From Streptomyces novaecaesareae (GTDB lineage: Bacteria; Actinomycetota; Actinomycetes; Streptomycetales; Streptomycetaceae): a DNA stretch of 64,000 nt. Under the pieces are notes generated by a model. It made no database searches, had not been told where the DNA came from, and was given only the letters and a program-made list of their open reading frames with translations. Where the stretch lies: positions 62,001 to 126,000 of the forward strand of contig NZ_JNWQ01000035.1 of assembly GCF_000716875.1 (NCBI RefSeq). The letters are read 5' to 3'. Both the position numbers and the translations under genes were made by a program. Positions within the stretch are counted from its first letter, which is position 1. Every line of letters begins with the position of its first letter. Below, piece after piece: positions 16,241 through 25,273 of the stretch.

Positions 16241-17464
16241 ATGAGCGTCGTGATCTCCGGGGGCGGACCGGCCGGAATGATGCTGGGCCTGGTACTGGCC
16301 CGCGCGGGCGTCGAGGTGACGGTGCTGGAGAAGCACGGGGACTTCCTGCGCGACTTCCGCGGCGACACGGTCCACGCGTCCACCGTGCGGCTGATGGACG
16401 AACTCGGCCTGGGCCGCGGGTTCGCCGCGCTGCCGCAGAGCAGGCTCGGCAACCTGGTGGTGACGGTGCCCGGCGTCGGCCCCGTCAAGCTGAGCTCCTT
16501 CGACCGGCTGCGCGCGCCGTACGACCACGTCGCGATGATCCCGCAGTGGGACCTGCTGAACTTCCTCGTCGCGCAGGCGCAGCGGGAGCCCACCTTCACG
16601 GTGCGGATGAACACCGAGGCGACCGGCCTGCTCCGGGAGCGCGGCCGGGTCGTCGGCGTGCGGTACCGCACCCGGGACGGCGAGGAGGGCGAGCTGCGCG
16701 CCGCGCTCACCGTCGCCGCCGACGGACGGCACTCCACCCTGCGCCGGGAGGCCGGGCTGGTGCCCGAGGAGTACCCGGTGCCCTTCGACACCTGGTGGTT
16801 CCGGCTCCCCCGGCACGCCCACGAGCGGGACGTGCCGCCCAACCTCGTCCCCGGCTTCGGGCGCGGCGACATGGCGCTGAGCCTGACCCGGGACGACTAC
16901 TTCCAGATCGCCTACTTCCGCACCAAGGGCGCCGACCCGCAGCTGCGTGCCGAGGGCATCGAGCGCTTCCGCGAGCGGATCGCCCTGCTGCTGCCCCAGT
17001 ACGCGGACCGGGTCGACCAGTTGGCGAGCCTGGACGACGTCCACCTGCTCGACGTCAGGCTCAACCGGCTGGACCGCTGGTACCAGGACGGCCTGCTGCT
17101 GATCGGCGACGCCGCCCACGCGATGTCCCCGGCCGGCGGGGTGGGCATCAACCTCGCCATCCAGGACGCCGTCGCCGCCGCCACCCTGCTCGCCGAACCA
17201 CTGCGGCGCGGCCGCCCGACCGTCGCGGCCCTGGCCCGCGTCCAGCGCCGCCGGTGGCGGCCCACCGTGATCGTGCAACGCATGCAACGGGTCCTGCACG
17301 GCGTGATGTTCGAGCCCGTGCTCACCGGCCGCCGGGTCGGCCCGCCGACCCGCCTGGCGCTGCTCGCCCGGTACGTCCCCGGCTTCCGGCTGCTGCTCTC
17401 CCGCATGGTCGCCTTCGGCCCGCTCCCCGAGCACGCCCCGGCCTTCGCCCGGCGCGACGGCTGA
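16241..17464 (+). CDS. FAD-dependent monooxygenase (PHBH-like)
   Basis: A 407-residue class A flavoprotein hydroxylase. It shows all three family motifs: GGGPAGMMLG near residue 6 (FAD ADP moiety), AADGRHSTLR near 155 (DG motif) and LIGDAAHAMSPAGGVGINLAIQDA near 290 (GD motif). Such enzymes hydroxylate aromatic rings, antibiotics or polyketides using NAD(P)H and O2. It precedes an alpha/beta hydrolase on the same strand and is divergent from a TetR gene, which suggests an inducible detoxification or degradation module. The substrate is unknown. Confidence 0.88.
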   Translation: MSVVISGGGPAGMMLGLVLARAGVEVTVLEKHGDFLRDFRGDTVHASTVRLMDELGLGRGFAALPQSRLGNLVVTVPGVGPVKLSSFDRLRAPYDHVAMIPQWDLLNFLVAQAQREPTFTVRMNTEATGLLRERGRVVGVRYRTRDGEEGELRAALTVAADGRHSTLRREAGLVPEEYPVPFDTWWFRLPRHAHERDVPPNLVPGFGRGDMALSLTRDDYFQIAYFRTKGADPQLRAEGIERFRERIALLLPQYADRVDQLASLDDVHLLDVRLNRLDRWYQDGLLLIGDAAHAMSPAGGVGINLAIQDAVAAATLLAEPLRRGRPTVAALARVQRRRWRPTVIVQRMQRVLHGVMFEPVLTGRRVGPPTRLALLARYVPGFRLLLSRMVAFGPLPEHAPAFARRDG

Positions 17465-17541
17465 TCCCCGCCCGCACCGGTCCGCCGGAATCCCCCGGCC
17501 CGCCCGTTCGGACGGGCCGGCCGGCGGGAACGACCCACGGC

Positions 17542-18297
17542 ATGACGATCCCTCACCGCTTGACCGGCACCGGCGACCACCACGTCCTGGTCCTGCACGA
17601 CTGGTTCGGCACCAGCGCGGGCTGGGGCCCCTTCCTCGACTACCTCGACGGCCGCGCCTTCAGCTACGCCTTCCTCGACTACCGGGGCTACGGGCAGCGC
17701 AAGGACGTCACCGGCAGCTACACGCTCGCCGAGATCGCCGCCGACGCGCTCGCCCTCGCCGACCAACTCGGCTGGGACCGCTTCTCGGTGGTCGGCCACT
17801 CGATGGGCGGCAAGGCGGCCCAGCAGGTCCTCGCCGAGGCGCCGTTGCGGGTGCGCAAGCTGGTCGGCCTGGCTCCGGTGCCGGCCGGGGCCTACCCGCT
17901 CGACGAGGCCGGCGAGGCGCTGTTCTACGGCGCCGCCGAGGACCGGGAGAAGCGCCTCGCGATCCTCGACCTGGTCACCGGGCAACGGGCCGGCCGGGTC
18001 TGGCTCGACCGCATGGTCGACCAGTCGCTGCACCTCTCCACTCCCGAGGCCTTCGGCGGCTACGTCCGCGACTGGGCCACCGCGGACCTGGAACGCCGGA
18101 TCAGCGGAAACCCCGTCCCGGTCAAGGTGATCGTCGGCGCGCACGACCTCGCCCTCACCGCCGACGTCATGCGCGGCACCTTCCTCGCCCACTACCCCAA
18201 TGCCGAGCTGGAGGAGCTCGACGGCAGCGGCCACTACCCGATGTACGAGGCCCCGGTCGCCCTGGCGGCCTCTCTGGAGGGCTTCCTCCACAACTGA
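17542..18297 (+). CDS. Alpha/beta hydrolase
   Basis: A 251-residue serine hydrolase. The nucleophile elbow is GHSMGGK near residue 92; the acid is probably the Asp in GAHDLALT, and the His is in GSGHYPMYEAP. The oxyanion-hole segment is HDWFGTSAGWGPF. The ATG at 17542 is taken because the upstream frame is non-coding in character. It lies 77 bp downstream of the monooxygenase and is likely co-transcribed. The pair could hydroxylate and then cleave a xenobiotic. Confidence 0.85.
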   Translation: MTIPHRLTGTGDHHVLVLHDWFGTSAGWGPFLDYLDGRAFSYAFLDYRGYGQRKDVTGSYTLAEIAADALALADQLGWDRFSVVGHSMGGKAAQQVLAEAPLRVRKLVGLAPVPAGAYPLDEAGEALFYGAAEDREKRLAILDLVTGQRAGRVWLDRMVDQSLHLSTPEAFGGYVRDWATADLERRISGNPVPVKVIVGAHDLALTADVMRGTFLAHYPNAELEELDGSGHYPMYEAPVALAASLEGFLHN

Positions 18298-18317
18298 GGC
18301 CCCGGATCCGGTGCGCA

Positions 18318-18340
18318 GGAAGTCGGTCCGGCCGACTTCC
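18318..18340. terminator. Bidirectional hairpin terminator
   Basis: A perfect 9-bp stem (18318-18326 with 18332-18340), extendable outward with one unpaired base, lies between convergent hydrolase and mqnP genes. Confidence 0.6.
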
Positions 18341-18386
18341 CGCGCGCCGGGTGGGGCCGGCCGCCTCGCGAGTGGCCCTGCGGGAC

Positions 18387-19283
18387 TCAGACCCCGAGGC
18401 CGCGGATGACCAGGTCCAGCAGGGCGAAGCAGAACAGCGAGATGCCCACGAACCCGTTGGTCTGGAAGAACGCCCGGTTGAGCCGCGACAGGTCGTTCGG
18501 CTTCACGATGGTGTGCTCGTAGACGAATGCGCCCGCGACGACCACGAGGCCGATCCAGAAGGCCACTCCGGCATCCGTCAGGAGCGCGAACCAGCCCAGC
18601 AGGAGCGTCGTCAGGACGTGGCAGACCCGCGCGCCCCGGATGGCGGCCGGGATGCCGAAGCGGGCGGGCACCGAGCGCACCTTGCCGTGGCGGTCGGACT
18701 CGACGTCCTGGCAGGCGTAGATGAGGTCGAAGCCGCCGATCCAGATGCCGACCGCGCCCCCGAGCACGGCGGCCTCCCAGGACCACGTGCCGGTCACCGC
18801 GAGCCAGGCGCCGACCGGGCCCATCGCCTGGGCCAGGCCGAGGATCGCCTGCGGGAAGTCCGTGAACCGCTTGCCGTACGGGTAGACGACCATCGGCACG
18901 ACGGCCACCGGCGCGAGCGCCAGGCAGAGCGGGTTGAGCATCGCGGCCGCGCCGAGGAACACCACCAGCGCGACGGCGGAGCCGACATACGCGGTCTTCA
19001 ACGACACGGCGCCGGTGACGAGTTCGCGCGAGGCCGTCCGCGGGTTGCGGGCGTCGATCTCGCGGTCGATGATCCGGTTCGCCGCCATCGCGAACGTGCG
19101 CAGGCCGACCATGCACACCGTGACGACGAACAACTCGCCCCAGTGCACCCGCTTGTCGGCGAGGAACATGGCCGTCAGCGCGGCGATGTACGCGAAGGGC
19201 AGGGCGAAGACCGAGTGCTCGATCATCACCAGGCGCAGGAAGGCCTTCGTACGGCCCGGGGTCTCAACTGCGGCCGTGCTCAC
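18387..19283 (-). CDS. mqnP: UbiA-type prenyltransferase of menaquinone synthesis
   Basis: An integral-membrane prenyltransferase (298 residues, about eight or nine helices) that attaches the isoprenoid tail to the naphthoate intermediate of the futalosine pathway. The two aspartate-rich motifs are NRIIDREIDARN near residue 65 and DLIYACQDVESDRHGK near 190. The start is GTG 19283, overlapping the UbiD-like stop by four bases (GTGA), so the two are translationally coupled. Grouping with a UbiD-like decarboxylase and mqnE, rather than with ubiquinone genes, supports the MqnP assignment. Confidence 0.88.
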   Translation of the reverse strand: MSTAAVETPGRTKAFLRLVMIEHSVFALPFAYIAALTAMFLADKRVHWGELFVVTVCMVGLRTFAMAANRIIDREIDARNPRTASRELVTGAVSLKTAYVGSAVALVVFLGAAAMLNPLCLALAPVAVVPMVVYPYGKRFTDFPQAILGLAQAMGPVGAWLAVTGTWSWEAAVLGGAVGIWIGGFDLIYACQDVESDRHGKVRSVPARFGIPAAIRGARVCHVLTTLLLGWFALLTDAGVAFWIGLVVVAGAFVYEHTIVKPNDLSRLNRAFFQTNGFVGISLFCFALLDLVIRGLGV

Positions 19284-20737
19284 AGTCCGTATTCCTTCCA
19301 GCGCCGCGAAACCAGCGCAGCCGTCGCCGGGTCGGACGACACCATCTCCGGCCAGCCGCCGTCCCGGGTGTAGCCCTCCTCGGGGAGCTTCCTCGTCGCG
19401 TCGATGCCGGCCTTGCCGCCCCAGAACTGCTGGTACGAGGCGTGGTCCAGGTGGTCCACCGGGCCCTCGACCACGGTGAGGTCCCGGCTGTAGTCGACGT
19501 TGCCGAAGGCCCGCCAGGCGACTTCCTGGTAGTCGTGCACGTCGCAGTCGGCGTCCACCACGATGATCAGCTTGGTCAGCGACATCATGTGGGCGCCCCA
19601 GATGGCGTGCATCGTCTTCTGGGCGTGCTTGGGGTACTTCTTGTCGATCGAGACGATCACGCAGTTGTGGAAGCCGCCGGCCTCGGGCAGGTCGTAGTCG
19701 ACGATGTCCGGGATGATGATCTTCAGCAGCGGCAGGAAGAACCGCTCGGTGAACTTGCCCAGCGGGCCGTCCTCCGTCGGCGGGCGGCCGACCACGATGG
19801 ACTGCAGGATCGGGCGGCGGCGCATCGTCACGCAGTCGATCGTGAGCGCCGGGAACGGCTCCTGCGGGGTGTAGAAGCCGGTGTGGTCGCCGAACGGGCC
19901 CTCGGGCAGCATCTCGCCGGGCTCCAGCCAGCCCTCCAGGACCACCTCGGCGTCGGCCGGGACCTGCAGCGGCACGGTCTTGCAGTCGACCATCCGCACC
20001 CGCTCCCCGGCGATGAAGCCGGCGAACAGGTACTCGTCGATGTCGCCGGGCAGCGGCGCGGTGGCCGCGTAGGTGACGGCCGGCGGGCAGCCGAAGGCGA
20101 TCGCGACCGGGAGGCGTTCACCGCGCTTCGCCGCCACCGCGTAGTGGTTGCGGCTGTCCTTGTGGATCTGCCAGTGCATGCCGATGGTGCGGCGGTCGTG
20201 CCGCTGGAGCCGGTAGAGGCCCAGGTTGCGGATGCCGGTGTCCGGGTCCTTGGTGTGGGTCAGGCCCAGGTTGAAGAAGGAGCCGCCGTCCAGCGGCCAG
20301 GTGAAGAGGGCGGGCAGCTCGTCCAGGTTCACGTCCTCGCCGGTGAGCACGACCTCCTGGACCGGCGCGTCACCGGACTTCACGTGCCGGGGCGGGACGT
20401 GCGCCATCGAGGCGAGCTTGCCGAAGGCGTCGCGGAAGCCGGTGAAGCCCTGCGGCAGTTCGGGCTTGAGCAGGCCGGCGATCTTCTCGGAGACGTCGTC
20501 CGGGCCCTTGAGGCCGAGCGCCTTGGCCAGGCGCTGCTCGGTGCCGAAGACGTTCATCGCGAGCGGCATCGACGAGCCCTTGACGTTCTCGAAGAGCAGG
20601 GCGGGGCCCTTGGCCTTCTGGACGCGGTCGACGATCTCGCCGATCTCCAGGTGGGGGTCCACCTCCGCCTTGATGCGCTTGAGGTCGCCTTCACGGTCGA
20701 GGGCCCGGAGAAACGAGCGGAGATCGTCGTATGCCAT
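19280..20737 (-). CDS. UbiD-family menaquinone-pathway decarboxylase
   Basis: A 485-residue prenyl-FMN-dependent decarboxylase. Family landmarks are the N-terminal LRSFLRALDREGDLKRI, the flavin/substrate segment GMHWQIHKDSRNH, and the Glu-rich catalytic region GEMLPEGPFGDHTGFY. In the futalosine route it would remove the carboxylate from the prenylated naphthoate before MenG methylation. It overlaps mqnP by four bases and depends on the prenyl-FMN made by the UbiX-like protein at 13 kb. Upstream, GATACT (20745-20750) lies seven nucleotides from the ATG without a Shine-Dalgarno, suggesting a leaderless start. Confidence 0.88.
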   Translation of the reverse strand: MAYDDLRSFLRALDREGDLKRIKAEVDPHLEIGEIVDRVQKAKGPALLFENVKGSSMPLAMNVFGTEQRLAKALGLKGPDDVSEKIAGLLKPELPQGFTGFRDAFGKLASMAHVPPRHVKSGDAPVQEVVLTGEDVNLDELPALFTWPLDGGSFFNLGLTHTKDPDTGIRNLGLYRLQRHDRRTIGMHWQIHKDSRNHYAVAAKRGERLPVAIAFGCPPAVTYAATAPLPGDIDEYLFAGFIAGERVRMVDCKTVPLQVPADAEVVLEGWLEPGEMLPEGPFGDHTGFYTPQEPFPALTIDCVTMRRRPILQSIVVGRPPTEDGPLGKFTERFFLPLLKIIIPDIVDYDLPEAGGFHNCVIVSIDKKYPKHAQKTMHAIWGAHMMSLTKLIIVVDADCDVHDYQEVAWRAFGNVDYSRDLTVVEGPVDHLDHASYQQFWGGKAGIDATRKLPEEGYTRDGGWPEMVSSDPATAALVSRRWKEYGL

Positions 20738-20831
20738 GCCTGTCAGTATCCGCCACCCGATAGCCTGGCTTGCGTCAAGGGCCCCGGGAAGGCGCCCGCC
20801 ACCGCCGCCCGTTTGGGGGGAGATCGCAGCC

Positions 20832-21254
20832 ATGTTGCGGATTCTGCTGACCATCGTCCTTCCGCTCGCGCTCTGGGTCTGGGCGTTCGTCGACTGCCTG
20901 ACCACGCCCGAGGACGAGGTGCGGCACCTGCCGAAGGTCGTCTGGGTGCTGATCGTGCTGCTCTTCCCGCCGCTGGGCCCGATCGCCTGGCTGATCGCCG
21001 GCAAGCAGCGCGGCTTCCTGCGGACCGCCACCGCCGACGGGTACCCGGCCGCCGACGGCCGCGCGGGCCGGCCCGGCCACCCGTCCGCCGGCGGGCGCCC
21101 GCTCGCGCCCGACGACAACCCGGAATTCCTCGCCTCGTTGAAGAAGGGCAACAACGAGCACGAGGACATGCTCAAGCAGTGGGAGGCCGATCTGCGCCGT
21201 CGGGAGCAGGAGCTGCGGGACCGGGACGAGCCCGAGGACGGCCGGAAAAGCTGA
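20832..21254 (+). CDS. PLDc_N-domain small membrane protein
   Basis: A 140-residue protein with two N-terminal hydrophobic helices (about 1-22 and 38-58) that fit the phospholipase D-nuclease N-terminal (PLDc_N) fold: LLTIVLPLALWVWAFVDC, then LPKVVWVLIVLLFPPLGPIAWL. The remaining tail is charged and probably coiled-coil (KQWEADLRRREQELRDRDE). No catalytic HKD domain is present, so it is not a phospholipase. Function unknown. The ATG at 20832 follows GGGGGAGA. A classical intrinsic terminator follows the gene. Confidence 0.75.
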   Translation: MLRILLTIVLPLALWVWAFVDCLTTPEDEVRHLPKVVWVLIVLLFPPLGPIAWLIAGKQRGFLRTATADGYPAADGRAGRPGHPSAGGRPLAPDDNPEFLASLKKGNNEHEDMLKQWEADLRRREQELRDRDEPEDGRKS

Positions 21255-21705
21255 TCACGGGGGTTCGCACGCTCCCTCCAACAGCCCACCCGGGCGGCCT
21301 CGGGTGGGCTGCGGCGTTTTTGGCGCTTCCCTACGACTGGACGCCCTCTCACCCGCATGGCCGCGGCCCGGACCCCCGGCCGGGGCGGACCGCGGGCGAC
21401 GCCCCGGACGGCGAGCCCGCACGGCCGGACGACAGCTCTGACCTGCACTTTTCTTCACGTTCAGATCATCTGGCCATCATCTCGACGACAACCCCCAGTA
21501 TTCGAACGAACACGGTGAGCTCCGGCTCCGAAGCGGCTGCTTCTGTACAGCCCTGACAGCTAAACGAACCCGACCTTGTACGGAATCGACGCCGAAACCA
21601 GCGCACGGCCCCTCGTACAGTCATAAGTGAAGAAAGTGATTCGCGGCCGGGGGCACAGCAGACGTTGGCTGTCGGACAGTTCCCTCACCCTTGGAGTGGT
21701 TCGAG
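21255..21705. other. 451-bp region upstream of the acyl-CoA carboxylase gene
   Basis: After the terminator at 21283-21321 the sequence becomes distinctly AT-richer (about 21440-21660) than its surroundings. This fits promoter DNA for the carboxylase operon. GTACAG occurs at about 21545 and 21615. I could not define a confident -35/-10 pair, and there is no plausible ORF. Confidence 0.5.
21283..21321 (+). terminator. Classical intrinsic terminator
   Basis: A perfect 10-bp stem (21283-21292 with 21301-21310, 8-nt loop) is followed by TTTTT at 21317-21321. It is one of the few hairpins here with a genuine T-run. Confidence 0.85.
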
Positions 21706-23307
21706 ATGACGGTTGTGCATGAGGCGCCGGTCGACGGCGAGGTCCCCGAGGTCCCGGCCGACGCCCGCGGGCGGGTCGCCGAGCTGCACGAGCTGCGCGA
21801 GAAGGTCCGCCGCGGCCCCAGCGACAAGGCGACCGAGGCCCAGCACGCCAAGGGCAAGCTGACCGCCCGCGAGCGCATCGAGCTGCTGCTGGACGAGGGC
21901 TCCTTCCGCGAGGTCGAGCCGCTGCGCCGGCACCGCGCTCAGGGCTTCGGCCTGGAGGCCAAGAAGCCGCACACCGACGGCGTCGTCGTCGGCTGGGGCA
22001 CCGTCCACGGCCGCACCGTCTTCACCTACGCGCACGACTTCCGGATCTTCGGCGGCGCACTGGGCGAGGCCCACGCGCAGAAGATCCACAAGATCATGGA
22101 CATGGCCATCGCGGCCGGCGCGCCGCTGGTCTCGCTGAACGACGGCGCCGGCGCCCGCATCCAGGAGGGCGTCACCGCCCTCGCCGGCTACGGCGGCATC
22201 TTCCAGCGCAACACCAAGGCCTCCGGCGTCATCCCGCAGATCTCGGTGATGCTCGGCCCGTGCGCCGGCGGCGCCGCGTACTCCCCCGCGCTGACCGACT
22301 TCGTCTTCATGGTCCGCGAGACCTCGCAGATGTTCATCACCGGCCCGGACGTCGTCCAGGCGGTGACCGGCGAGAAGATCACCCAGAACGGCCTCGGCGG
22401 CGCGGACGTGCACGCCGGCGTCTCCGGTGTCTCCCACTTCGTCTACGACGACGAGCAGTCCTGCATCGAGGAGGTCCGCTACCTCCTGTCGCTGCTGCCG
22501 CAGAACAACCGCGAGATGCCGCCGTCCGTGGTGTCGGAGGACCCGGTCGAGCGTCGCAACGACAGCCTGCTGGACCTGGTGCCCGCCGACGGCAACCGCC
22601 CGTACGACATGCGCAAGGTGATCGAGGAGATCGTCGACCACGGCGAGTACCTGGAGGTCCACGAGCGCTGGGCCACCAACGTGCTCTGCGTGCTGGCCCG
22701 CGTCGACGGCCACGTCACCGGCATCATCGCCAACCAGCCGCAGTCGCTGGCCGGCGTGCTGGACATCAACGCCAGCGAGAAGGCCGCACGCTTCGTCCAG
22801 ATGTGCGACGCCTTCAACATCCCGCTGGTCACCCTGCTCGACGTCCCCGGCTTCCTGCCCGGCGTCGACCAGGAGCACGGCGGCATCATCCGCCACGGCG
22901 CCAAGCTGCTGTACGCGTACTGCAACGCCACCGTGCCGCGCATCTCGCTGATCCTGCGCAAGGCCTACGGCGGCGCCTACATCGTGATGGACTCCCGCTC
23001 CATCGGCGCCGACCTGTCCTACGCCTGGCCGACCAACGAGATCGCCGTGATGGGCGCCGAGGGCGCCGCCAACGTCATCTTCCGGCGCGAGATCAACGCC
23101 GCCGAGGACCCGGACGCCATGCGCGCCCAGAAGATCAAGGAATACAAGAGCGAGCTGATGCACCCGTACTACGCGGCCGAGCGCGGCCTCGTGGACGACG
23201 TCATCGACCCCGCCGAGACCCGCCAGGTGATCGCTTCCGCCCTGGCCATGCTCCGCACCAAGCACGCCGACCTGCCCAGCCGCAAGCACGGCAACCCGCC
23301 GATGTAG
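21706..23307 (+). CDS. accB: Acyl-CoA carboxylase beta (carboxyltransferase) subunit
   Basis: A 533-residue biotin-dependent carboxyltransferase. It transfers CO2 from biotin to short acyl-CoAs, giving malonyl- and methylmalonyl-CoA for fatty acids and polyketides. The N-terminal domain carries GPCAGGAAYSPAL and the C-terminal domain LRKAYGGAYIVMDS. The residue known to set substrate range in Streptomyces (Asp422 in PccB, Ile420 in AccB) is Ile426 here, matching the broad-range AccB type. GGAG precedes the ATG at 21706. The epsilon subunit follows, while the biotinylated alpha subunit is elsewhere. Confidence 0.9.
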   Translation: MTVVHEAPVDGEVPEVPADARGRVAELHELREKVRRGPSDKATEAQHAKGKLTARERIELLLDEGSFREVEPLRRHRAQGFGLEAKKPHTDGVVVGWGTVHGRTVFTYAHDFRIFGGALGEAHAQKIHKIMDMAIAAGAPLVSLNDGAGARIQEGVTALAGYGGIFQRNTKASGVIPQISVMLGPCAGGAAYSPALTDFVFMVRETSQMFITGPDVVQAVTGEKITQNGLGGADVHAGVSGVSHFVYDDEQSCIEEVRYLLSLLPQNNREMPPSVVSEDPVERRNDSLLDLVPADGNRPYDMRKVIEEIVDHGEYLEVHERWATNVLCVLARVDGHVTGIIANQPQSLAGVLDINASEKAARFVQMCDAFNIPLVTLLDVPGFLPGVDQEHGGIIRHGAKLLYAYCNATVPRISLILRKAYGGAYIVMDSRSIGADLSYAWPTNEIAVMGAEGAANVIFRREINAAEDPDAMRAQKIKEYKSELMHPYYAAERGLVDDVIDPAETRQVIASALAMLRTKHADLPSRKHGNPPM

Positions 23308-23379
23308 CAGCGCGGTCCACCGCAGCACGCCGCACCGGCCACCACCTCACACCACAGCCACCGGGGGAGAAACCAGGAC

Positions 23380-23589
23380 ATGACCGCTTCCGCCGAACCC
23401 CTCGTCCGCATCGTCCGCGGCAGCCTCACCGACGAGGAACTCGCCGCCCTGACCGCCGTCCTGATGGCGCGCGCCGCCGCCGCGCAGCAGGCCGCCGCCA
23501 CCGCGCCGGTCGAGCCGATCGCCACCTGGCACCGCCTGGAGCGCCGCCCGGCGTACTTCTCGCCGGTCAGCTGGCAGCAGGCCGCCTGA
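23380..23589 (+). CDS. accE: Acyl-CoA carboxylase epsilon subunit
   Basis: A 69-residue accessory subunit that stabilises the actinobacterial carboxylase complex and raises its activity. The fold signature is the N-terminal IVRGSLTDEELAALTAVL, followed by an Ala-rich helix and the C-terminal WHRLERRPAYFSPVSW typical of these proteins. It lies 72 bp after accB with GGGGGAG upstream of the ATG, so it is co-transcribed with it. Confidence 0.9.
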   Translation: MTASAEPLVRIVRGSLTDEELAALTAVLMARAAAAQQAAATAPVEPIATWHRLERRPAYFSPVSWQQAA

Positions 23590-23606
23590 CGCACCGCGGC
23601 TTCCGC

Positions 23607-23643
23607 CGACGGCCGGTCACCCCGTTCGGGTGACCGGCCGTCG
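23607..23643 (+). terminator. Terminator of accB-accE
   Basis: A perfect 16-bp stem, 23607-23622 with 23628-23643, and a 5-nt loop, 18 bp after the accE stop. Confidence 0.75.
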
Positions 23644-23847
23644 GGCGTTCCCGGCCTCGGGCGGGCCCGTCGCGGGCCGGACGCGTCCTGCCCACCCGGC
23701 CCACCCGTCCCGCCCGTCCGGTCGTCCCGTCCGGTCGTCCCCGGACGGCTCGGTAGGATGCCTACTGGACGGTATGCCTCCGCCACCCCGTCGGCCCCCA
23801 TAGGATCGGCCGCTGCCGAGGTACCAGAACTTCCCAGGGAGGCTGCG

Positions 23848-24465
23848 ATGGCCAAACAGGCCCGCGCGCTGGCGACCCGCCAGACGGTACTGCTCGCGGC
23901 GGCCGAGGTCTTCGACGAGCGGGGCTACGCCGCCGCCACGATGTCCGAGATCCTGGACCGCGCCGGCGTCACCAAGGGCGCGCTGTACTTCCACTTCCAC
24001 TCCAAGCAGGAGCTGGCGCTCGCCGTCATCGAGGGGCAGGGCGCCTGGATCGCCGGCTGGGAGCCGGCCTCGGACAGCTGGGTGCAGAACCTGATCGACC
24101 TCGGGTACGCCTTCGCCCACGCGCTGCAGTCCGACCCGCTGGTGCGCGGCAGCATCCGGCTGACGATCGAGCACGGCAGCTTCACCCAGCCGCAGATCGC
24201 GGCCTACCAGGGCTGGATGGACCTGGTCCGCGGGCTGCTGGAGCAGGCCAGGGACGCCGGGGACCTCCACCCTGGCATCGACCTGGTCGCCGCCTCCGGG
24301 GTGATCACCGGGGCCGTCACCGGGATCCAGCTGAGCTCCCAGGTGCTGGCCGACCGGCAGGACCTGATCCAGCGGATGGCTGACCTGTGGACGCTGCTGC
24401 TGCCCGGCCTGGTCCAGCCGCACGCGCTCGCCCGGCTGAGCGTGGCCGAGCGCGCGGCCTCCTGA
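23848..24465 (+). CDS. ScbR/ArpA-type gamma-butyrolactone receptor homologue 1
   Basis: A 205-residue TetR-family repressor of the autoregulator-receptor branch. The HTH is highly characteristic: MSEILDRAGVTKGALYFHFHSKQELALAV. In the ligand domain Trp123 (YQGWMDL) lies where the butyrolactone-contacting Trp of CprB-like receptors is expected, so it may be a genuine receptor rather than a pseudo-receptor. The ATG at 23848 is preceded by GGGAGG; the longer frame from 23758 is not supported. It converges on a second receptor-type gene. A half-site-like GACGGTATGC lies at 23768-23777. Confidence 0.83.
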   Translation: MAKQARALATRQTVLLAAAEVFDERGYAAATMSEILDRAGVTKGALYFHFHSKQELALAVIEGQGAWIAGWEPASDSWVQNLIDLGYAFAHALQSDPLVRGSIRLTIEHGSFTQPQIAAYQGWMDLVRGLLEQARDAGDLHPGIDLVAASGVITGAVTGIQLSSQVLADRQDLIQRMADLWTLLLPGLVQPHALARLSVAERAAS

Positions 24466-24486
24466 GGCACGGGGCCCTGGGGTTCG

Positions 24487-24521
24487 GACTCCCGGCGCCC
24501 GGGCTCCCGGCGCCAGGAGTC
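24487..24521. terminator. Bidirectional hairpin between the two receptor genes
   Basis: 13-bp arms (24487-24499 and 24509-24521) with a single mismatch. Confidence 0.55.
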
Positions 24522-24523
24522 GG

Positions 24524-25150
24524 TCAGACCCGGTAGCCGGCCCTGCGGTCCGCCGCCACCAGGGCCGGCAGCGCGGCCGCCCAGACCCGGCGCACCGCCT
24601 CCGGCCGGGGCCGGTCGGCCTCCTCGCCCGCCAGCAGCACTTGCCCGGCCGCCACCGCGATGAGCAGCTCGGCGGTGGCCCGCCGGTCCACCCCGGGCAG
24701 CAGCTCGCCGGTCGCGGCCGCGCGGTCCAGCAGCCGGTGGACGACGCCGGCGAGGCCGCGCCAGGTGGCGTCGGGGCCGGGCGGGGAGCCCGGGGCGCCG
24801 TCCCGGCGCGGGCCCTGGTGGCCGAGCCGGACGCCGGCCCGCACCACCATGTCCTCGCGCAGCATCCGGGCCAGCTCGTGCGAGAGGTCGATCAGGCCCT
24901 GGAGGGCCGGACCGTCGGCGCGCAGGGCGCGCAGCGCGGCCGAGCCGACCTCCCGTCCGGCGGCGTGGCGCACGCCGTCGGCGAGGGCCTGCTTGGACAC
25001 GAAGTGGAAGTAGAGCGCGCCCTTGCTGACCCCGGCACGGCGGCTGATGTCGACCAGGCTGGCGGCTTCGAAGCCCGCCCGCGCGAAGGTCTCCGCCGCG
25101 GCGAGCAGCACGGCCTGCCGGGTCCGCCCAGCCCGTTCCTGCTTGACCAC
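24524..25150 (-). CDS. ScbR/ArpA-type gamma-butyrolactone receptor homologue 2
   Basis: A 208-residue TetR protein from the same branch as its convergent neighbour. The HTH reads LVDISRRAGVSKGALYFHFVSKQALADGV. Residue 130 in the ligand domain is Trp (DATWRGL), consistent with a lactone pocket. The start is GTG at 25150 with GGAGGG ideally spaced upstream; the 607-residue frame extending further is spurious. It is divergent from the AfsA homologue across 351 bp, the classical receptor-synthase arrangement. A candidate operator lies at 25251-25273. Two homologues suggest one receptor and one modified or pseudo-receptor. Confidence 0.83.
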   Translation of the reverse strand: MVKQERAGRTRQAVLLAAAETFARAGFEAASLVDISRRAGVSKGALYFHFVSKQALADGVRHAAGREVGSAALRALRADGPALQGLIDLSHELARMLREDMVVRAGVRLGHQGPRRDGAPGSPPGPDATWRGLAGVVHRLLDRAAATGELLPGVDRRATAELLIAVAAGQVLLAGEEADRPRPEAVRRVWAAALPALVAADRRAGYRV

Positions 25151-25250
25151 TGGCCCCCTCCGGACTCGACCGGGCGCGATCCCCCGCCCCGCCCCGGCTG
25201 CTGTCGGCACGCCCCCGACCAGGAGCGGCGCTCGCATGCGGACGGCATCT

Positions 25251-25273
25251 ACCGAAACCGCATGGTTGGTATC
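25251..25273. promoter_or_regulatory. ARE-like operator near receptor 2
   Basis: AAACCG and GGTTGGTAT occur as imperfect inverted halves. This resembles the autoregulatory elements bound by ScbR/ArpA proteins, typically built from AAACCG and CGGTATGTTT-like halves. It sits about 100 bp upstream of the receptor 2 GTG. Confidence 0.4.

Noticed and set aside
16912..19116. 734-codon minus-strand frame
   Set aside because: It is antisense to the monooxygenase and hydrolase and out of frame with mqnP. No motif is present.
23768..23777. GACGGTATGC before receptor 1 as a complete ARE
   Set aside because: Only one half resembles an autoregulatory element; the left half is not its inverse. Noted as a half-site only.
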